Source of the DNA: a virus
Virus record (IMG/VR): IMGVR_UViG_3300030450_002477
Span: 5,492 to 31,874 of that record
Direction: 5' to 3' (one strand)
Length of the DNA: 26,383 nucleotides
Part shown: in pieces, positions 7,378-13,468 of the stretch
Position numbering within the stretch: the stretch's first letter is position 1
Layout: every line of letters starts with the position of its first letter
The notes under the pieces: generated by a model
Database searches by the model: none
What the model saw: only the letters and a program-made list of their open reading frames with translations
Told to the model about the DNA's origin: nothing
Program-made: the position numbers and the translations under genes

Positions 7378-7581
7378 ATGGCATTTCAGAGAAAGCAGTT
7401 CCCATGGTATGTTTCAACCTTTCGTCTATTGAATGACTGGAGGTTGAAATTTTCTATGTGGCATAAAGAGAATATACGTTGGTGGCAAGATAAGTTAAAT
7501 CTTTCTTATTACAAAACATACTGGTTATCTTTCCTAGAAGGTGTTATAATTACAGCAGCAGTCTTTATATTTGTACTATGA
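7378..7581 (+). CDS. Small protein with C-terminal membrane anchor, 67 aa
   Basis: The first 45 residues are aromatic and basic (MAFQRKQFPWYV, then FSMWHKENIRWWQDKL). A hydrophobic segment, about residues 49-67 (FLEGVIITAAVFIFVL), closes the protein, giving a tail-anchored layout. Its stop overlaps the next start by ATGA. The run of 7294, 7378, 7578 and 7778 genes is tightly packed and probably one unit. Family not recognised; a membrane-associated accessory protein is the most that can be said. Confidence 0.7.
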   Translation: MAFQRKQFPWYVSTFRLLNDWRLKFSMWHKENIRWWQDKLNLSYYKTYWLSFLEGVIITAAVFIFVL

Positions 7582-7781
7582 AATTAGATAGACATCATGA
7601 TCCAATTGAAGATTTAGAAAGAGACTTATTACATGAAATAGAATTATGTGCCAAGGACTTGGGTGGTAAGATGGAGAAATATACTATTTCTAATTCATCA
7701 GGAGAAATATATAACCAGATCAAAATTACTTATGGTGCCCCTAAAACCCCAGATACATATAAACCTTCATATTATCAGTGA
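7578..7781 (+). CDS. Hypothetical protein, 67 aa
   Basis: Starts MKLDRHHDPIEDLERDLLHE, a helical acidic N-terminus, then a short beta-like stretch and a Pro/Tyr-rich tail (YGAPKTPDTYKPSYYQ). It overlaps the previous gene by ATGA and the following methyltransferase by GTGA, so translation of all three is probably coupled. No catalytic motif visible. Function unknown. Confidence 0.7.
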   Translation: MKLDRHHDPIEDLERDLLHEIELCAKDLGGKMEKYTISNSSGEIYNQIKITYGAPKTPDTYKPSYYQ

Positions 7782-8743
7782 AAATACCAGAAGTCTTTAC
7801 TAATATGCAAGATTCCATATTATTTGGGGATTGTCGCCAAACCCTAAGTGAGTTCCCAGAAAAGAGTGCACGTTGTTGTGTTACTTCGCCACCGTACTAT
7901 GGATTGAGAGATTACGGAGGGGAGGAGCACCAGATAGGGCAAGAAGAAACCCCTGAAGAATACATTCAAAGTCTGGTAGAGGTGTTTCGGGAGGTACGAA
8001 ATGTCCTGACAGATGATGGTACGCTGTGGGTGAACATTGGTGATTCCTATTATAACTATAGACCTGGTAGCATTGCTTATCCGAAACAGACGGTATCAAA
8101 TACCAAACAGGATTTACCCGATTCTAGTCCCAAGAGAGGCACACGCCTCCCTAACCTAAAAGAAAAAGACCTTATAGGGATTCCATGGATGCTTGCATTT
8201 GCCCTTAGAGCAGATGGTTGGTATTTACGTCAGGATATTATATGGCATAAACCTAATCCAATGCCCGAAAGTGTAAAGGATAGATGTACTAAGTCTCACG
8301 AATATATCTTCCTTCTTAGTAAGAATAAGAACTATTACTATAATAATGAAGCAATCAAAGAAGATGCAGTCGGGGAAAGATGGGCAGGTAATAAACCAAT
8401 CAATATCAATAATTCAAAAGACAACGAGAATACTTTCTCAGGACTAACAAGAGAAAGACAAATGGTGTATGATAAGAGAAACAAACGTAGTGTATGGAAA
8501 GTAACAACTAAACCATATAAAGGAGCACACTTTGCAGTCTTTCCATCTGAACTGATTGAACCTTGTATATTAGCAGCAAGTGAAGAATATGATACTATAC
8601 TAGATCCATTCATGGGTAGTGGTACAACTGCCTATACTGCAAGAAGAAACAATAGACATTACTATGGTTGTGAACTACATGAAGACTATGGGCATCTGAT
8701 ACAACAGAGAGTACCACCTTCTGTATTAGAATTATCCCTTTAA
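7778..8743 (+). CDS. DNA methyltransferase, beta-class N6-adenine/N4-cytosine type, 321 aa
   Basis: The catalytic motif IV is TSPPYYG (residues 36-42) near the N-terminus. The SAM-binding motif I, DPFMGSGTT (276-284), is near the C-terminus. This motif order defines the beta class. SPPY is commonest among N4-cytosine enzymes, though N6-adenine members exist. The centre carries WHKPNPMPES and KSHEYIFLLSKN, both typical of phage and restriction-modification orphans. Initiation is at GTG 7778 overlapping the previous stop; ATG 7805 is an alternative. There is no nuclease beside it, so it may protect phage DNA from host or competitor enzymes. It ends just before a symmetrical hairpin. Confidence 0.9.
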   Translation: MKIPEVFTNMQDSILFGDCRQTLSEFPEKSARCCVTSPPYYGLRDYGGEEHQIGQEETPEEYIQSLVEVFREVRNVLTDDGTLWVNIGDSYYNYRPGSIAYPKQTVSNTKQDLPDSSPKRGTRLPNLKEKDLIGIPWMLAFALRADGWYLRQDIIWHKPNPMPESVKDRCTKSHEYIFLLSKNKNYYYNNEAIKEDAVGERWAGNKPININNSKDNENTFSGLTRERQMVYDKRNKRSVWKVTTKPYKGAHFAVFPSELIEPCILAASEEYDTILDPFMGSGTTAYTARRNNRHYYGCELHEDYGHLIQQRVPPSVLELSL

Positions 8744-8750
8744 AATAAAA

Positions 8751-8784
8751 ACTCTGTACACCCTTCGGAGAACAGATACAGAGT
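8751..8784. terminator. Inverted repeat between convergent genes
   Basis: ACTCTGTA (8751-8758) and TACAGAGT (8777-8784) pair perfectly around an 18-base loop containing TTCGG. It sits between the ends of the rightward methyltransferase and leftward SGNH gene, so it could stop transcription from both sides. No long T-tract follows on either strand. Confidence 0.5.
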
Positions 8785-8790
8785 ATCTAG

Positions 8791-9378
8791 TTAATTTACA
8801 ATCTCTAGAATCTTATTTGCAATCTTCTGATGCCCTTTTTTATTAGGATGACCTAAAGGTGCATAACAATCCCATTGAAGTAACTCTGTTATATCAATAT
8901 CCCAATCAATCTTCTTATCCATTGATCTTGTTTTACTTACCTTATTATTCTCACTTACACCTACAGTAAGTAATATAAGTGGTATTCCCATTACCTTACA
9001 GTGATCCCTTATTGCAGTAGCAAACATATATTCATACATGTCTCCATAGAAGGGATCATAGATGTCCTTATAGAATCTGTTATATAATTTACCTTTACTC
9101 TCTGCTAGATTTACACTGAACTGAGTAAACCTATTCCTTTCTGTATCCCAGAATTCATTTCTTGAATTATAAGTTAACTGTATAACTGCCAAATCATAAT
9201 CCTTCATGTTATATCTAACCAGACACTGACGGGCGATTCTAAAATTACTTGCCCCTGCTCTGGACATATTAGACTCATGGGCTCCCAGTGCATTACAGAC
9301 CAATTTACTATATCTTTCTTCCTCTTCTTTTAGTTCTCCACCCCAACAGAAACTACAACCATCAAAATAAATTTTCAT
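8791..9378 (-). CDS. SGNH/GDSL hydrolase-like protein, 195 aa
   Basis: Block I reads DGCSFCWG with Ser9. A GASNFRIAR stretch corresponds to block II. C-terminal GHPNKKGHQ holds the expected base His177. Strand LTYNSRNE may supply the block III Asn. At 195 residues it is near the usual minimal SGNH domain and shorter than the two rightward paralogs, to which it is only distantly alike. It is the last gene of the left island, alone on this strand, with its own upstream AT-rich region and no clear Shine-Dalgarno. Probable cytoplasmic ester hydrolase; substrate unknown. Confidence 0.78.
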   Translation of the reverse strand: MKIYFDGCSFCWGGELKEEEERYSKLVCNALGAHESNMSRAGASNFRIARQCLVRYNMKDYDLAVIQLTYNSRNEFWDTERNRFTQFSVNLAESKGKLYNRFYKDIYDPFYGDMYEYMFATAIRDHCKVMGIPLILLTVGVSENNKVSKTRSMDKKIDWDIDITELLQWDCYAPLGHPNKKGHQKIANKILEIVN

Positions 9379-9545
9379 TACAAAAAAACTTATAGGTGCT
9401 TTTTATATGTAGAAAAAAATTTTGAAATCTCGGTACCTCTCGTCAGGGTTAAGGTTTGTAGGTTAGAAAGAAGGTACTTTTTTAGCCACGCCCGCCCTAA
9501 TTATAACATAAGGTAACAAATACACTGTGTTCGTTGATACTTACC

Positions 9546-9574
9546 TTGACAAATCACTGCATCTATGTTATAAC
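9546..9574 (+). promoter_or_regulatory. Consensus sigma70-type promoter facing the leftward array
   Basis: TTGACA (9546-9551), exactly 17 bases, then TATAAC (9569-9574). A transcript would start near 9581 and run against the end of the leftward array, antisense to its last genes. No rightward protein gene lies downstream, so an antisense or short regulatory RNA is the simplest reading. Confidence 0.55.
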
Positions 9575-9584
9575 AATACACAGC

Positions 9585-9614
9585 AAAATGCCCCAGTGTG
9601 GTTAACACTGAGGC
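9585..9614 (-). terminator. Hairpin at the end of the leftward array
   Basis: GCCTCAGTGT and ACACTGGGGC on the minus strand (9614-9605 and 9599-9590) pair with one mismatch around a 5-base loop, followed by ATTTT. It lies about 25 bases past the last candidate gene and would end the leftward transcript. Confidence 0.6.
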
Positions 9615-9638
9615 ACTGACAATCTTACTGTAATTGTT

Positions 9639-9734
9639 TTACCATTCCCCCCTGTAATATTTGTACAAAATGTGTCTAACTGCACGACTATCTGTCGCTG
9701 CTTCAAGTTCACTAATTGCTTGAGACTTGCTCAT
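9639..9734 (-). CDS. Hypothetical micro-protein, 31 aa
   Basis: Leftward frame from ATG 9734 to TAA 9639. It begins MSKSQAISELEAATDSRAVR and ends HILYKYYRGEW, a balanced helical sequence that looks coding. It would be the last gene of the array, just before the hairpin at 9590-9614. No Shine-Dalgarno visible. Function unknown. Confidence 0.42.
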   Translation of the reverse strand: MSKSQAISELEAATDSRAVRHILYKYYRGEW

Positions 9735-9776
9735 AGTTTGTAATAACGAAGGGACGAAGTTTGACTGTCTTTGTTG

Positions 9777-9863
9777 TTAATAACGGTGGGCGAAGTCATT
9801 CCACGAAGATGTTAACAATACACGAAGAACTGTGGTACGGTTGTTAACACTTGACGAACTCAT
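9777..9863 (-). CDS. Possible micro-protein, 28 aa
   Basis: Leftward frame from ATG 9863 to TAA 9777, Ser/Thr-rich, ending WNDFAHRY. It is supported only by its position in a continuous row of leftward frames. The surrounding DNA repeats short CTTCGTG-like words on the minus strand, so this may equally be non-coding. Confidence 0.25.
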   Translation of the reverse strand: MSSSSVNNRTTVLRVLLTSSWNDFAHRY

Positions 9864-9898
9864 ATTATGCTCGCTAAGACAACAATTACCACGAAGGA

Positions 9899-10000
9899 TT
9901 AGGGTGGACTTCTTATCATTTTGTTGAGTGCAATTAGAACAGGGTTTGTAACAACAATTTCGACTAAGTTTATAACAAAGTATAAAGAACTCACATACAT
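9899..10000 (-). CDS. Putative hydrophobic micro-protein, 33 aa
   Basis: Leftward frame from ATG 10000 to TAA 9899, starting one base after the stop of the upstream gene. Residues 5-26 are hydrophobic (SLYFVINLVEIVVTNPVLIA), then a basic tail. The close spacing supports it. Probably a small membrane peptide if made; no Shine-Dalgarno. Confidence 0.4.
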   Translation of the reverse strand: MYVSSLYFVINLVEIVVTNPVLIALNKMIRSPP

Positions 10001-10001
10001 T

Positions 10002-10184
10002 TTACTTGACATTCTTTACATTTTGCGTAGGAACGATTACACCCACTATTTGTGCATCATAAGGGTGTAATTTGAACAGTTCTGAATATACATTAGATGA
10101 GACAGATTTGCCTGTGTTTGTAATACTTTTCATGGAAGGATTAGGGTGATTTCGTTGATACTGCGGATAGGTATGATTACACAT
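10002..10184 (-). CDS. Hypothetical protein, 60 aa
   Basis: Starts at ATG 10184, which shares a base with the stop of the preceding gene (TAATG), the reason for choosing it over ATG 10133. The N-terminus is rich in His, Pro and Asn. The second half (NVYSELFKLHPYDAQIVGVI) looks like a folded segment. No recognised family. Confidence 0.5.
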   Translation of the reverse strand: MCNHTYPQYQRNHPNPSMKSITNTGKSVSSNVYSELFKLHPYDAQIVGVIVPTQNVKNVK

Positions 10185-10357
10185 TAGAAATTATCAATTA
10201 GTAACTGATCTTTCTTTGATAGATTATCACTAACCTCTTCATGGATTAGGCACTCTAAGTAATCACTTTTGTCATAGTAATTGTCTTGGTCATAGTCAAA
10301 ATCTGCTTGGTAATCTTCATCAGATTGTTGATAAGAAAGGTGAGTAAACTTAGGCAT
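10184..10357 (-). CDS. Hypothetical acidic protein, 57 aa
   Basis: Leftward frame from ATG 10357 to TAA 10184, coupled to the next gene by TAATG. The N-terminal half is a Tyr/Asp/Gln-rich acidic tract (DYQADFDYDQDNYYDKSDY). The C-terminal half is helical and ends KKDQLLIDNF. Such acidic small proteins are common among early phage proteins and can mimic DNA, but nothing here proves that. Confidence 0.6.
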   Translation of the reverse strand: MPKFTHLSYQQSDEDYQADFDYDQDNYYDKSDYLECLIHEEVSDNLSKKDQLLIDNF

Positions 10358-10362
10358 GGTTA

Positions 10363-10641
10363 CTAATAACGAGATGGGATAGATTTGTAAGGGTTTGTAT
10401 CATCTACAGATGACACGATTGAAGGGGATAAAATGTTATCAACTAACTCAGAATACAATTCTTCGTTATAACAATCTATGTCCTCTTTGAGTTCATGTTG
10501 TGATAACTTAGTGAAGTAATCTGTCAACTGTTCTTGTGCATAACGTACCAAATCTTTGGTGTCCATGTTATCAACAACTAACTCAACATATTGTTCAATA
10601 ACATCATCTAACTGTTGACGATTTAGTGTTTGATTGTTCAT
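10363..10641 (-). CDS. Hypothetical protein of the cyanophage MNRQQLDDVIEQYVE type, 92 aa
   Basis: Residues 1-75 are helical and acidic, with the pattern NRQQLDDVIEQYVE, then NMDTKDLVRYAQEQL, then an ELYSELVDNIL helix. I associate this pattern with small conserved proteins of T4-like cyanophages, none with known function. The tail is Ser/Pro-rich. It lies 2 bases from its upstream neighbour at 10644, in the same leftward unit. Confidence 0.72.
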   Translation of the reverse strand: MNNQTLNRQQLDDVIEQYVELVVDNMDTKDLVRYAQEQLTDYFTKLSQHELKEDIDCYNEELYSELVDNILSPSIVSSVDDTNPYKSIPSRY

Positions 10642-10643
10642 AC

Positions 10644-10844
10644 TTAGTCCTCCGAATCGTCTGAATAAAAGTGATCTGTCAACTCTTGGATTGTGTCAAC
10701 TATAATGTTAGTTTCAATCCCAAATACTTCAGGTTGAATGTTAGTTTGTCTAGAAAGTGCATCTAGGAAAATAGTAGTAACTGTTTCTAATTCACTTTCA
10801 GTTAGTGAATCATAGATGTCAAACTTGCCTTTGGTTTGTGTCAT
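10644..10844 (-). CDS. Hypothetical acidic helical protein, 66 aa
   Basis: Begins MTQTKGKFDIYDSLTESELE. It is mostly predicted helix, closes with the acidic tail DHFYSDDSED, and has no cysteine. Its start overlaps the stop of the upstream gene by ATGA. Length and layout match other array members that alternate in acidic helical type. Function unknown. Confidence 0.68.
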   Translation of the reverse strand: MTQTKGKFDIYDSLTESELETVTTIFLDALSRQTNIQPEVFGIETNIIVDTIQELTDHFYSDDSED

Positions 10845-11107
10845 TTAGCGACCTCCATATACTTCATGTAAGATGAAAAGAATTGTGGTAAATGTTGATT
10901 GTTATCTGTTACCTTATAATTGTAATTCTCTTTGTATTCTTTACATTGAAAATCATATTCACTTTTGGTTATTATCATTTTCTTTTGTGTATCTCCACGA
11001 AATGATAATACTTTCAACATGTGATTAGGGTTGATATGATTATTACTCCAATGTTTCACTGGATAATAATCAACGACCATATTGCCGTCCTTAGATGTTA
11101 GTTGCAT
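10841..11107 (-). CDS. Hypothetical protein, 88 aa
   Basis: Starts MQLTSKDGNMVVDYYPVKHW. It alternates short beta-like strands and basic/aromatic residues, including KVLSFRGDTQKKMIITKSEY, ending YMKYMEVAK. It overlaps the upstream gene by 10 bases and the downstream one by ATGA. No motif recognised. Basic surface residues would allow nucleic acid binding, but this is speculation. Confidence 0.66.
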   Translation of the reverse strand: MQLTSKDGNMVVDYYPVKHWSNNHINPNHMLKVLSFRGDTQKKMIITKSEYDFQCKEYKENYNYKVTDNNQHLPQFFSSYMKYMEVAK

Positions 11108-11403
11108 GATGTAATTACCTCTTGATTGTTATAAGTTGGATCGGGTGAAGTTTCAATGATTGTTGATACTTTGGTTTGCTTACTTATTTGTTTGAGTAAA
11201 CTTTGATCGTATTTCTTTGGAAAGTTAGATGTCATCAACTCCTCCCATCTTTCAACCTCATTATCACTTAGTGTTGAAACTAGGTAGTTGATACACATAT
11301 CTAAGATGCCCTCATTGTCTTGGCAAACTGATAACAATGTATCCTCTAATATTTCACGATCAATGTTATTTTTGTAGATGTGATTAGTAAATGATTGTTG
11401 CAT
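11098..11403 (-). CDS. Hypothetical protein, 101 aa
   Basis: I start it at ATG 11403 (MQQSFTNHIYKNN). The longer frame back to 11514 would overlap the neighbouring gene and adds a basic stretch unlike the rest. It contains an acidic helical core with the pattern LSDNEVERWEELM, then a Lys/Ser-rich segment. The EVERW-type stretch recurs in small T4-like phage proteins of unknown role. No catalytic residues are evident. Confidence 0.62.
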   Translation of the reverse strand: MQQSFTNHIYKNNIDREILEDTLLSVCQDNEGILDMCINYLVSTLSDNEVERWEELMTSNFPKKYDQSLLKQISKQTKVSTIIETSPDPTYNNQEVITSCN

Positions 11404-11447
11404 AGTTAGATTTGTAGATTGTGAACGATTGTTGTAAAGAAATGGGT

Positions 11448-11681
11448 TCAACCCCCTACAAGATTGTCTATTATCTTTTGATCTACTTCTTGTGCAACCC
11501 TGCCATCTAACCACTTGTTGATATGACGAGTCGTTGTAACTGAATACTTTACACGAGTTCTGAAGAATTTACCAGTTATGGAGTCATAACCTGCCACTGG
11601 TGTTTTGTAACTAAAAAAGACCTCGGTTCCGTTAGGGAAAGAAACTTCGGTCTGATTTGCTGCGATTGGTCTAAGATTCAT
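11448..11681 (-). CDS. Conserved phage small protein with FFSYKTPVA motif, 77 aa
   Basis: Begins MNLRPIAANQTEV. It contains GTEVFFSYKTPVAGY (about 18-32), then a beta-rich stretch and TTTRHINKWLDGR (about 49-61). The pairing of an FFSYxTPVA strand with a TTxRHINxW helix recurs in small proteins of unknown function in many phages, which is the basis for the call. It is the first gene of a transcription unit: the AT-rich -10 element (11713-11718) and a dyad (11747-11771) lie upstream. A 5-base-loop repeat GGGTT/AACCC covers its stop. Confidence 0.7.
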   Translation of the reverse strand: MNLRPIAANQTEVSFPNGTEVFFSYKTPVAGYDSITGKFFRTRVKYSVTTTRHINKWLDGRVAQEVDQKIIDNLVGG

Positions 11682-11712
11682 TTGAATGATTCCTTTGGTT
11701 GTTTACTCTTCT

Positions 11713-11718
11713 ATTATA
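11713..11718 (-). promoter_or_regulatory. -10 element TATAAT
   Basis: TATAAT on the minus strand, 32 bases before the ATG of the 77-residue gene. No consensus -35 is present. A dyad begins 29 bases upstream. Confidence 0.5.
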
Positions 11719-11746
11719 AGGGGTTATCAGGGGTAATAGGGGGAAA

Positions 11747-11771
11747 TGTGGACACTTTGACGACTGTCACA
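11747..11771 (-). promoter_or_regulatory. Recurrent intergenic dyad, copy 1
   Basis: On the minus strand TGTGACAGT, a short AT-rich centre, then AGTGTCCACA. The arms match with one extra C. It is located 11 bases after the stop of the 88-residue gene and 29 bases upstream of the next -10. Compare copies at 12663, 12973, 13945, 16851, 17976, 19350 and 21615. Confidence 0.6.
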
Positions 11772-11781
11772 CAGAACACCC

Positions 11782-12048
11782 TTATAACCGCTTTGCCCCT
11801 CTAGGGTGGGGATCAACTGGGAATAGATCTAAACTCAGTTGATATTTGTTTATATTATGTGATGCTAATCTCTTGTGAAACTTATCTAAATCCACTTTGA
11901 TTTCCTCCCAGTTGTTGTTACTAACTCTTGACAATTCTTCTCTAATTGTTGTTAGTCTAACAAAAGGTGGTCTCCTAAGTATCTTCCAATAGAGTGAAGG
12001 TTTATTCAATTCTTTATACTTTGGAGCATCTGATTTGAATAGTTTCAT
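11782..12048 (-). CDS. Hypothetical basic protein, 88 aa
   Basis: Starts MKLFKSDAPKYKELNKPSLY. It is rich in Lys and Arg with a helical middle (RLTTIREELSRVSNNNWEEI) and a Pro/Arg-rich end. It is the last gene of its unit; the dyad copy 1 follows its stop. Its ATG lies 2 bases after the stop of the 42-residue gene upstream. Function not recognised; basic charge is compatible with DNA or RNA contact. Confidence 0.65.
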   Translation of the reverse strand: MKLFKSDAPKYKELNKPSLYWKILRRPPFVRLTTIREELSRVSNNNWEEIKVDLDKFHKRLASHNINKYQLSLDLFPVDPHPRGAKRL

Positions 12049-12050
12049 TG

Positions 12051-12179
12051 TTAGTAATTATTGAGAGTTCTCCAAGGTTTGATAATACTTTCAGTTGATG
12101 ATTTATTATCCTTGGATGTTTCTTTCATCCTGATAATACCATTCTTTGATATTATATAAGTTCTTGTAAGTTGTGGCAT
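12051..12179 (-). CDS. Hypothetical basic micro-protein, 42 aa
   Basis: Leftward frame from ATG 12179 to TAA 12051. It starts MPQLTRTYIISKNGIIRM and continues with a Lys/Ser-rich segment ending in PWRTLNNY. Close spacing to the following gene (2 bases) supports it. No Shine-Dalgarno; unknown function. Confidence 0.5.
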   Translation of the reverse strand: MPQLTRTYIISKNGIIRMKETSKDNKSSTESIIKPWRTLNNY

Positions 12180-12215
12180 TGATTGTTAGTTAGTGAAAGA
12201 ACAGTTAGTAATACT

Positions 12216-12398
12216 TTATTGGCAAAGATCTTCAAATCTTTTATTAGTTTCATCTTCAATCTCTTTTATAACACCAGTAGGAGAATTCTGCTCTAATGTA
12301 TATAATTGATCTAAAGTTAGATTGTGATTCTTTCTATATTCTTCCCAAACTTCATCATAGATGTTCTCAAGAATTGATTCATTTTGTAGGCAACTCAT
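12216..12398 (-). CDS. Hypothetical acidic protein, 60 aa
   Basis: Starts MSCLQNESILENIYDEVWEE. It is a run of acidic amphipathic helices and ends NKRFEDLCQ, with a Cys near each end. The ATG shares a base with the stop of the upstream gene (TAATG). No motif. It is probably a small early protein, by location only. Confidence 0.62.
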   Translation of the reverse strand: MSCLQNESILENIYDEVWEEYRKNHNLTLDQLYTLEQNSPTGVIKEIEDETNKRFEDLCQ

Positions 12399-12601
12399 TA
12401 TACTATACCCTCCTCAATTAGTGGCATTACATCACCATAATCAGCGACAATCTCACCGCTTATGTTACATCTTACACATGAATATCCATGCTCTAAAGAT
12501 AAGTCAAAACAAAGGTCATTTGCCTTGTCTAGGTCATTGATTTCGATTGATCCATCCTCGAAGTTGGATGGAGTCTCGATTGTATATAAAAATTCAGTCA
12601 T
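12398..12601 (-). CDS. Hypothetical acidic protein, 67 aa
   Basis: Begins MTEFLYTIETPSNFEDGSIE. It alternates strands and helices, with CFDLSLEHGYSCVRCN in the middle: three cysteines, of which only CVRC forms a close pair, so a metal site is doubtful. First gene of a unit whose -10 element TATAGT lies at 12616-12621 with an AAAGGA stretch just downstream as ribosome site. Function unknown. Confidence 0.65.
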   Translation of the reverse strand: MTEFLYTIETPSNFEDGSIEINDLDKANDLCFDLSLEHGYSCVRCNISGEIVADYGDVMPLIEEGIV

Positions 12602-12615
12602 TGGATTAGTCCTTT

Positions 12616-12621
12616 ACTATA
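12616..12621 (-). promoter_or_regulatory. -10-like element TATAGT
   Basis: TATAGT on the minus strand, 14 bases before ATG 12601. It is the one promoter of the series whose dyad lies about ten bases farther away (42 rather than about 30), roughly one helical turn. Confidence 0.4.
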
Positions 12622-12646
12622 CCTCTAGTATTACAGAAAATGGGGC

Positions 12647-12664
12647 AAAAATCAAGCGATCTTG
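12647..12664 (-). terminator. Short hairpin with T-tract
   Basis: On the minus strand CAAG, loop ATCG, CTTG, then ATTTTTG. The 4-base stem is weak, but a near copy follows the dyad at 19340-19351, so it is a repeated design. Confidence 0.4.
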
Positions 12665-12686
12665 TGCCAGTTTGATTATTGGAACA
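12663..12686 (-). promoter_or_regulatory. Recurrent intergenic dyad, copy 2
   Basis: Most degenerate copy. On the minus strand TTCCAATAA, centre, AACTGGCACA. The stop codon of the 80-residue gene (12676-12678) lies inside it. Confidence 0.4.
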
Positions 12687-12918
12687 TGACTTCATTGAAC
12701 TGGTCACGATCATGTAATAATAGGTCAACCGCATTTGATACCATCAACCTGATCTGCAACCATGTTTGTCTTTTGATGGTCTCATTGTCGAAGTTATCGC
12801 ATAGTTCGATCACCTCATGCACTGATTGAGCGATCTCCTTACTACTGATTGACTCATCTACATCATAAAGATCGAAGTTGTTTCTTACGACTGTTGGGAC
12901 TGCATCAAATAAATTCAT
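12676..12918 (-). CDS. Hypothetical acidic helical protein, 80 aa
   Basis: Starts MNLFDAVPTVVRNNFDLYDV. It contains SISSKEIAQSVHEVIELCDN and further amphipathic helices, ending DRDQFNEVMFQ. No membrane or metal motif. It is the only gene of its unit: -10 element TATAAT at 12941-12946, AAGGAAAC just before the ATG as ribosome site, and its stop is embedded in dyad copy 2. Function not recognised. Confidence 0.68.
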   Translation of the reverse strand: MNLFDAVPTVVRNNFDLYDVDESISSKEIAQSVHEVIELCDNFDNETIKRQTWLQIRLMVSNAVDLLLHDRDQFNEVMFQ

Positions 12919-12940
12919 AGTTTCCTTGATTGGTTATATT

Positions 12941-12946
12941 ATTATA
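12941..12946 (-). promoter_or_regulatory. -10 element TATAAT
   Basis: Part of the minus-strand string TTATTATAATAATATAACC, which is repeated exactly at the 13883 gene. Followed by ribosome site AAGGAAA and ATG 12918. No consensus -35; the dyad starts 27 bases upstream. Confidence 0.55.
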
Positions 12947-12972
12947 ATAACTGATATTCTACCATAATGGGA

Positions 12973-13008
12973 ATAGTGTGTGACAGTAATTTGACCGTCA
13001 CACACTAT
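12973..13008 (-). promoter_or_regulatory. Recurrent intergenic dyad, copy 3 (longest arms)
   Basis: Arms 12973-12987 and 12994-13008 pair over 15 bases around CAAATT. The only non-Watson-Crick position is G-U if read in the leftward transcript, but A-C on the other strand. The stop codon of the gene ending at 13005 is inside the arm. Strongest evidence that this element can also form RNA structure. Confidence 0.7.
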
Positions 13009-13226
13009 GTAATAATTTTGCTAAGTGATATTACCATAAGAAATGATAACATTATCACCACATCATAACCCTTAGTTCTTATAAAGAATGGGAGACTAAT
13101 TGCATTTGCAGTTAGATACATTATTGAACCAATATAACTGCTTACATGTAATACAACATAGTAAGCAGTTACTATCAAGAATGATCCAATAATACGTCCA
13201 GTAGTGTATAATTTGAGTGATGACAT
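13005..13226 (-). CDS. Small integral membrane protein, 73 aa
   Basis: Three hydrophobic segments are visible: about residues 11-30 (RIIGSFLIVTAYYVVLHVSS), 33-48 and 54-71 (VVIMLSFLMVISLSKI), with a basic RTKGYD linker between the second and third. Together they make a compact inner-membrane protein. Its ATG shares a base with the stop of the upstream gene (TAATG). No transporter signature recognised. Early phage membrane proteins often alter host envelope or exclude superinfection, but there is no direct sign here. Confidence 0.7.
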   Translation of the reverse strand: MSSLKLYTTGRIIGSFLIVTAYYVVLHVSSYIGSIMYLTANAISLPFFIRTKGYDVVIMLSFLMVISLSKIIT

Positions 13227-13453
13227 TATAATCCCTTCAATGATAATGAATTATGATGATCTTGCTTTAGATGTAAACAAGTACGGTGAATTTGAAAGAG
13301 CAAACTAAAGTCTACACCCTCCCAATCTGTCCAGTCTGATACATAATCTTCAACTGAAAAATCACCAGTCCCATCTACACATAGTGGGCATGATTTGAAA
13401 TCTAGGTTATCATCAACCCAGAAGATTCTACCAAAAGTGTCACTTGAATACAT
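13226..13453 (-). CDS. Hypothetical protein, 75 aa
   Basis: Starts MYSSDTFGRIFWVDDNLDFK, with CPLC at about 22-25 and Cys 59 plus several His residues (HRTCLHLKQDHH) in the C-terminal part. A zinc site CxxC plus C/H is conceivable. The middle is acidic and Trp-rich (DWTDWEGVDF). Clear Shine-Dalgarno AGGAGG, 8 bases before ATG. Coupled to the membrane protein downstream. No family recognised. Confidence 0.68.
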   Translation of the reverse strand: MYSSDTFGRIFWVDDNLDFKSCPLCVDGTGDFSVEDYVSDWTDWEGVDFSLLFQIHRTCLHLKQDHHNSLSLKGL

Positions 13454-13468
13454 GATAATTGTCCTCCT

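Larger units (their letters stand above)
9379..9638. other. Intergenic divide
   Basis: About 260 bases without a supportable gene. It separates the modification island from the orphan array. It contains runs of T on the minus strand before the SGNH gene, an inverted pair GTACCT/AGGTAC around 9433-9475 followed by TTTTTT on the plus strand (possible rightward terminator), a consensus plus-strand promoter and a hairpin terminator, both listed separately. Confidence 0.5.

Noticed and set aside
9735-9900. CRISPR-like or iteron repeat array from repeated ACGAAG/GTTAACA words
   Set aside because: Words are short, unevenly spaced and imperfect; no repeat-spacer regularity.
11721-11745. G-quadruplex on the plus strand
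   Set aside because: Only three G-runs of four or more are close enough; a fourth is missing.
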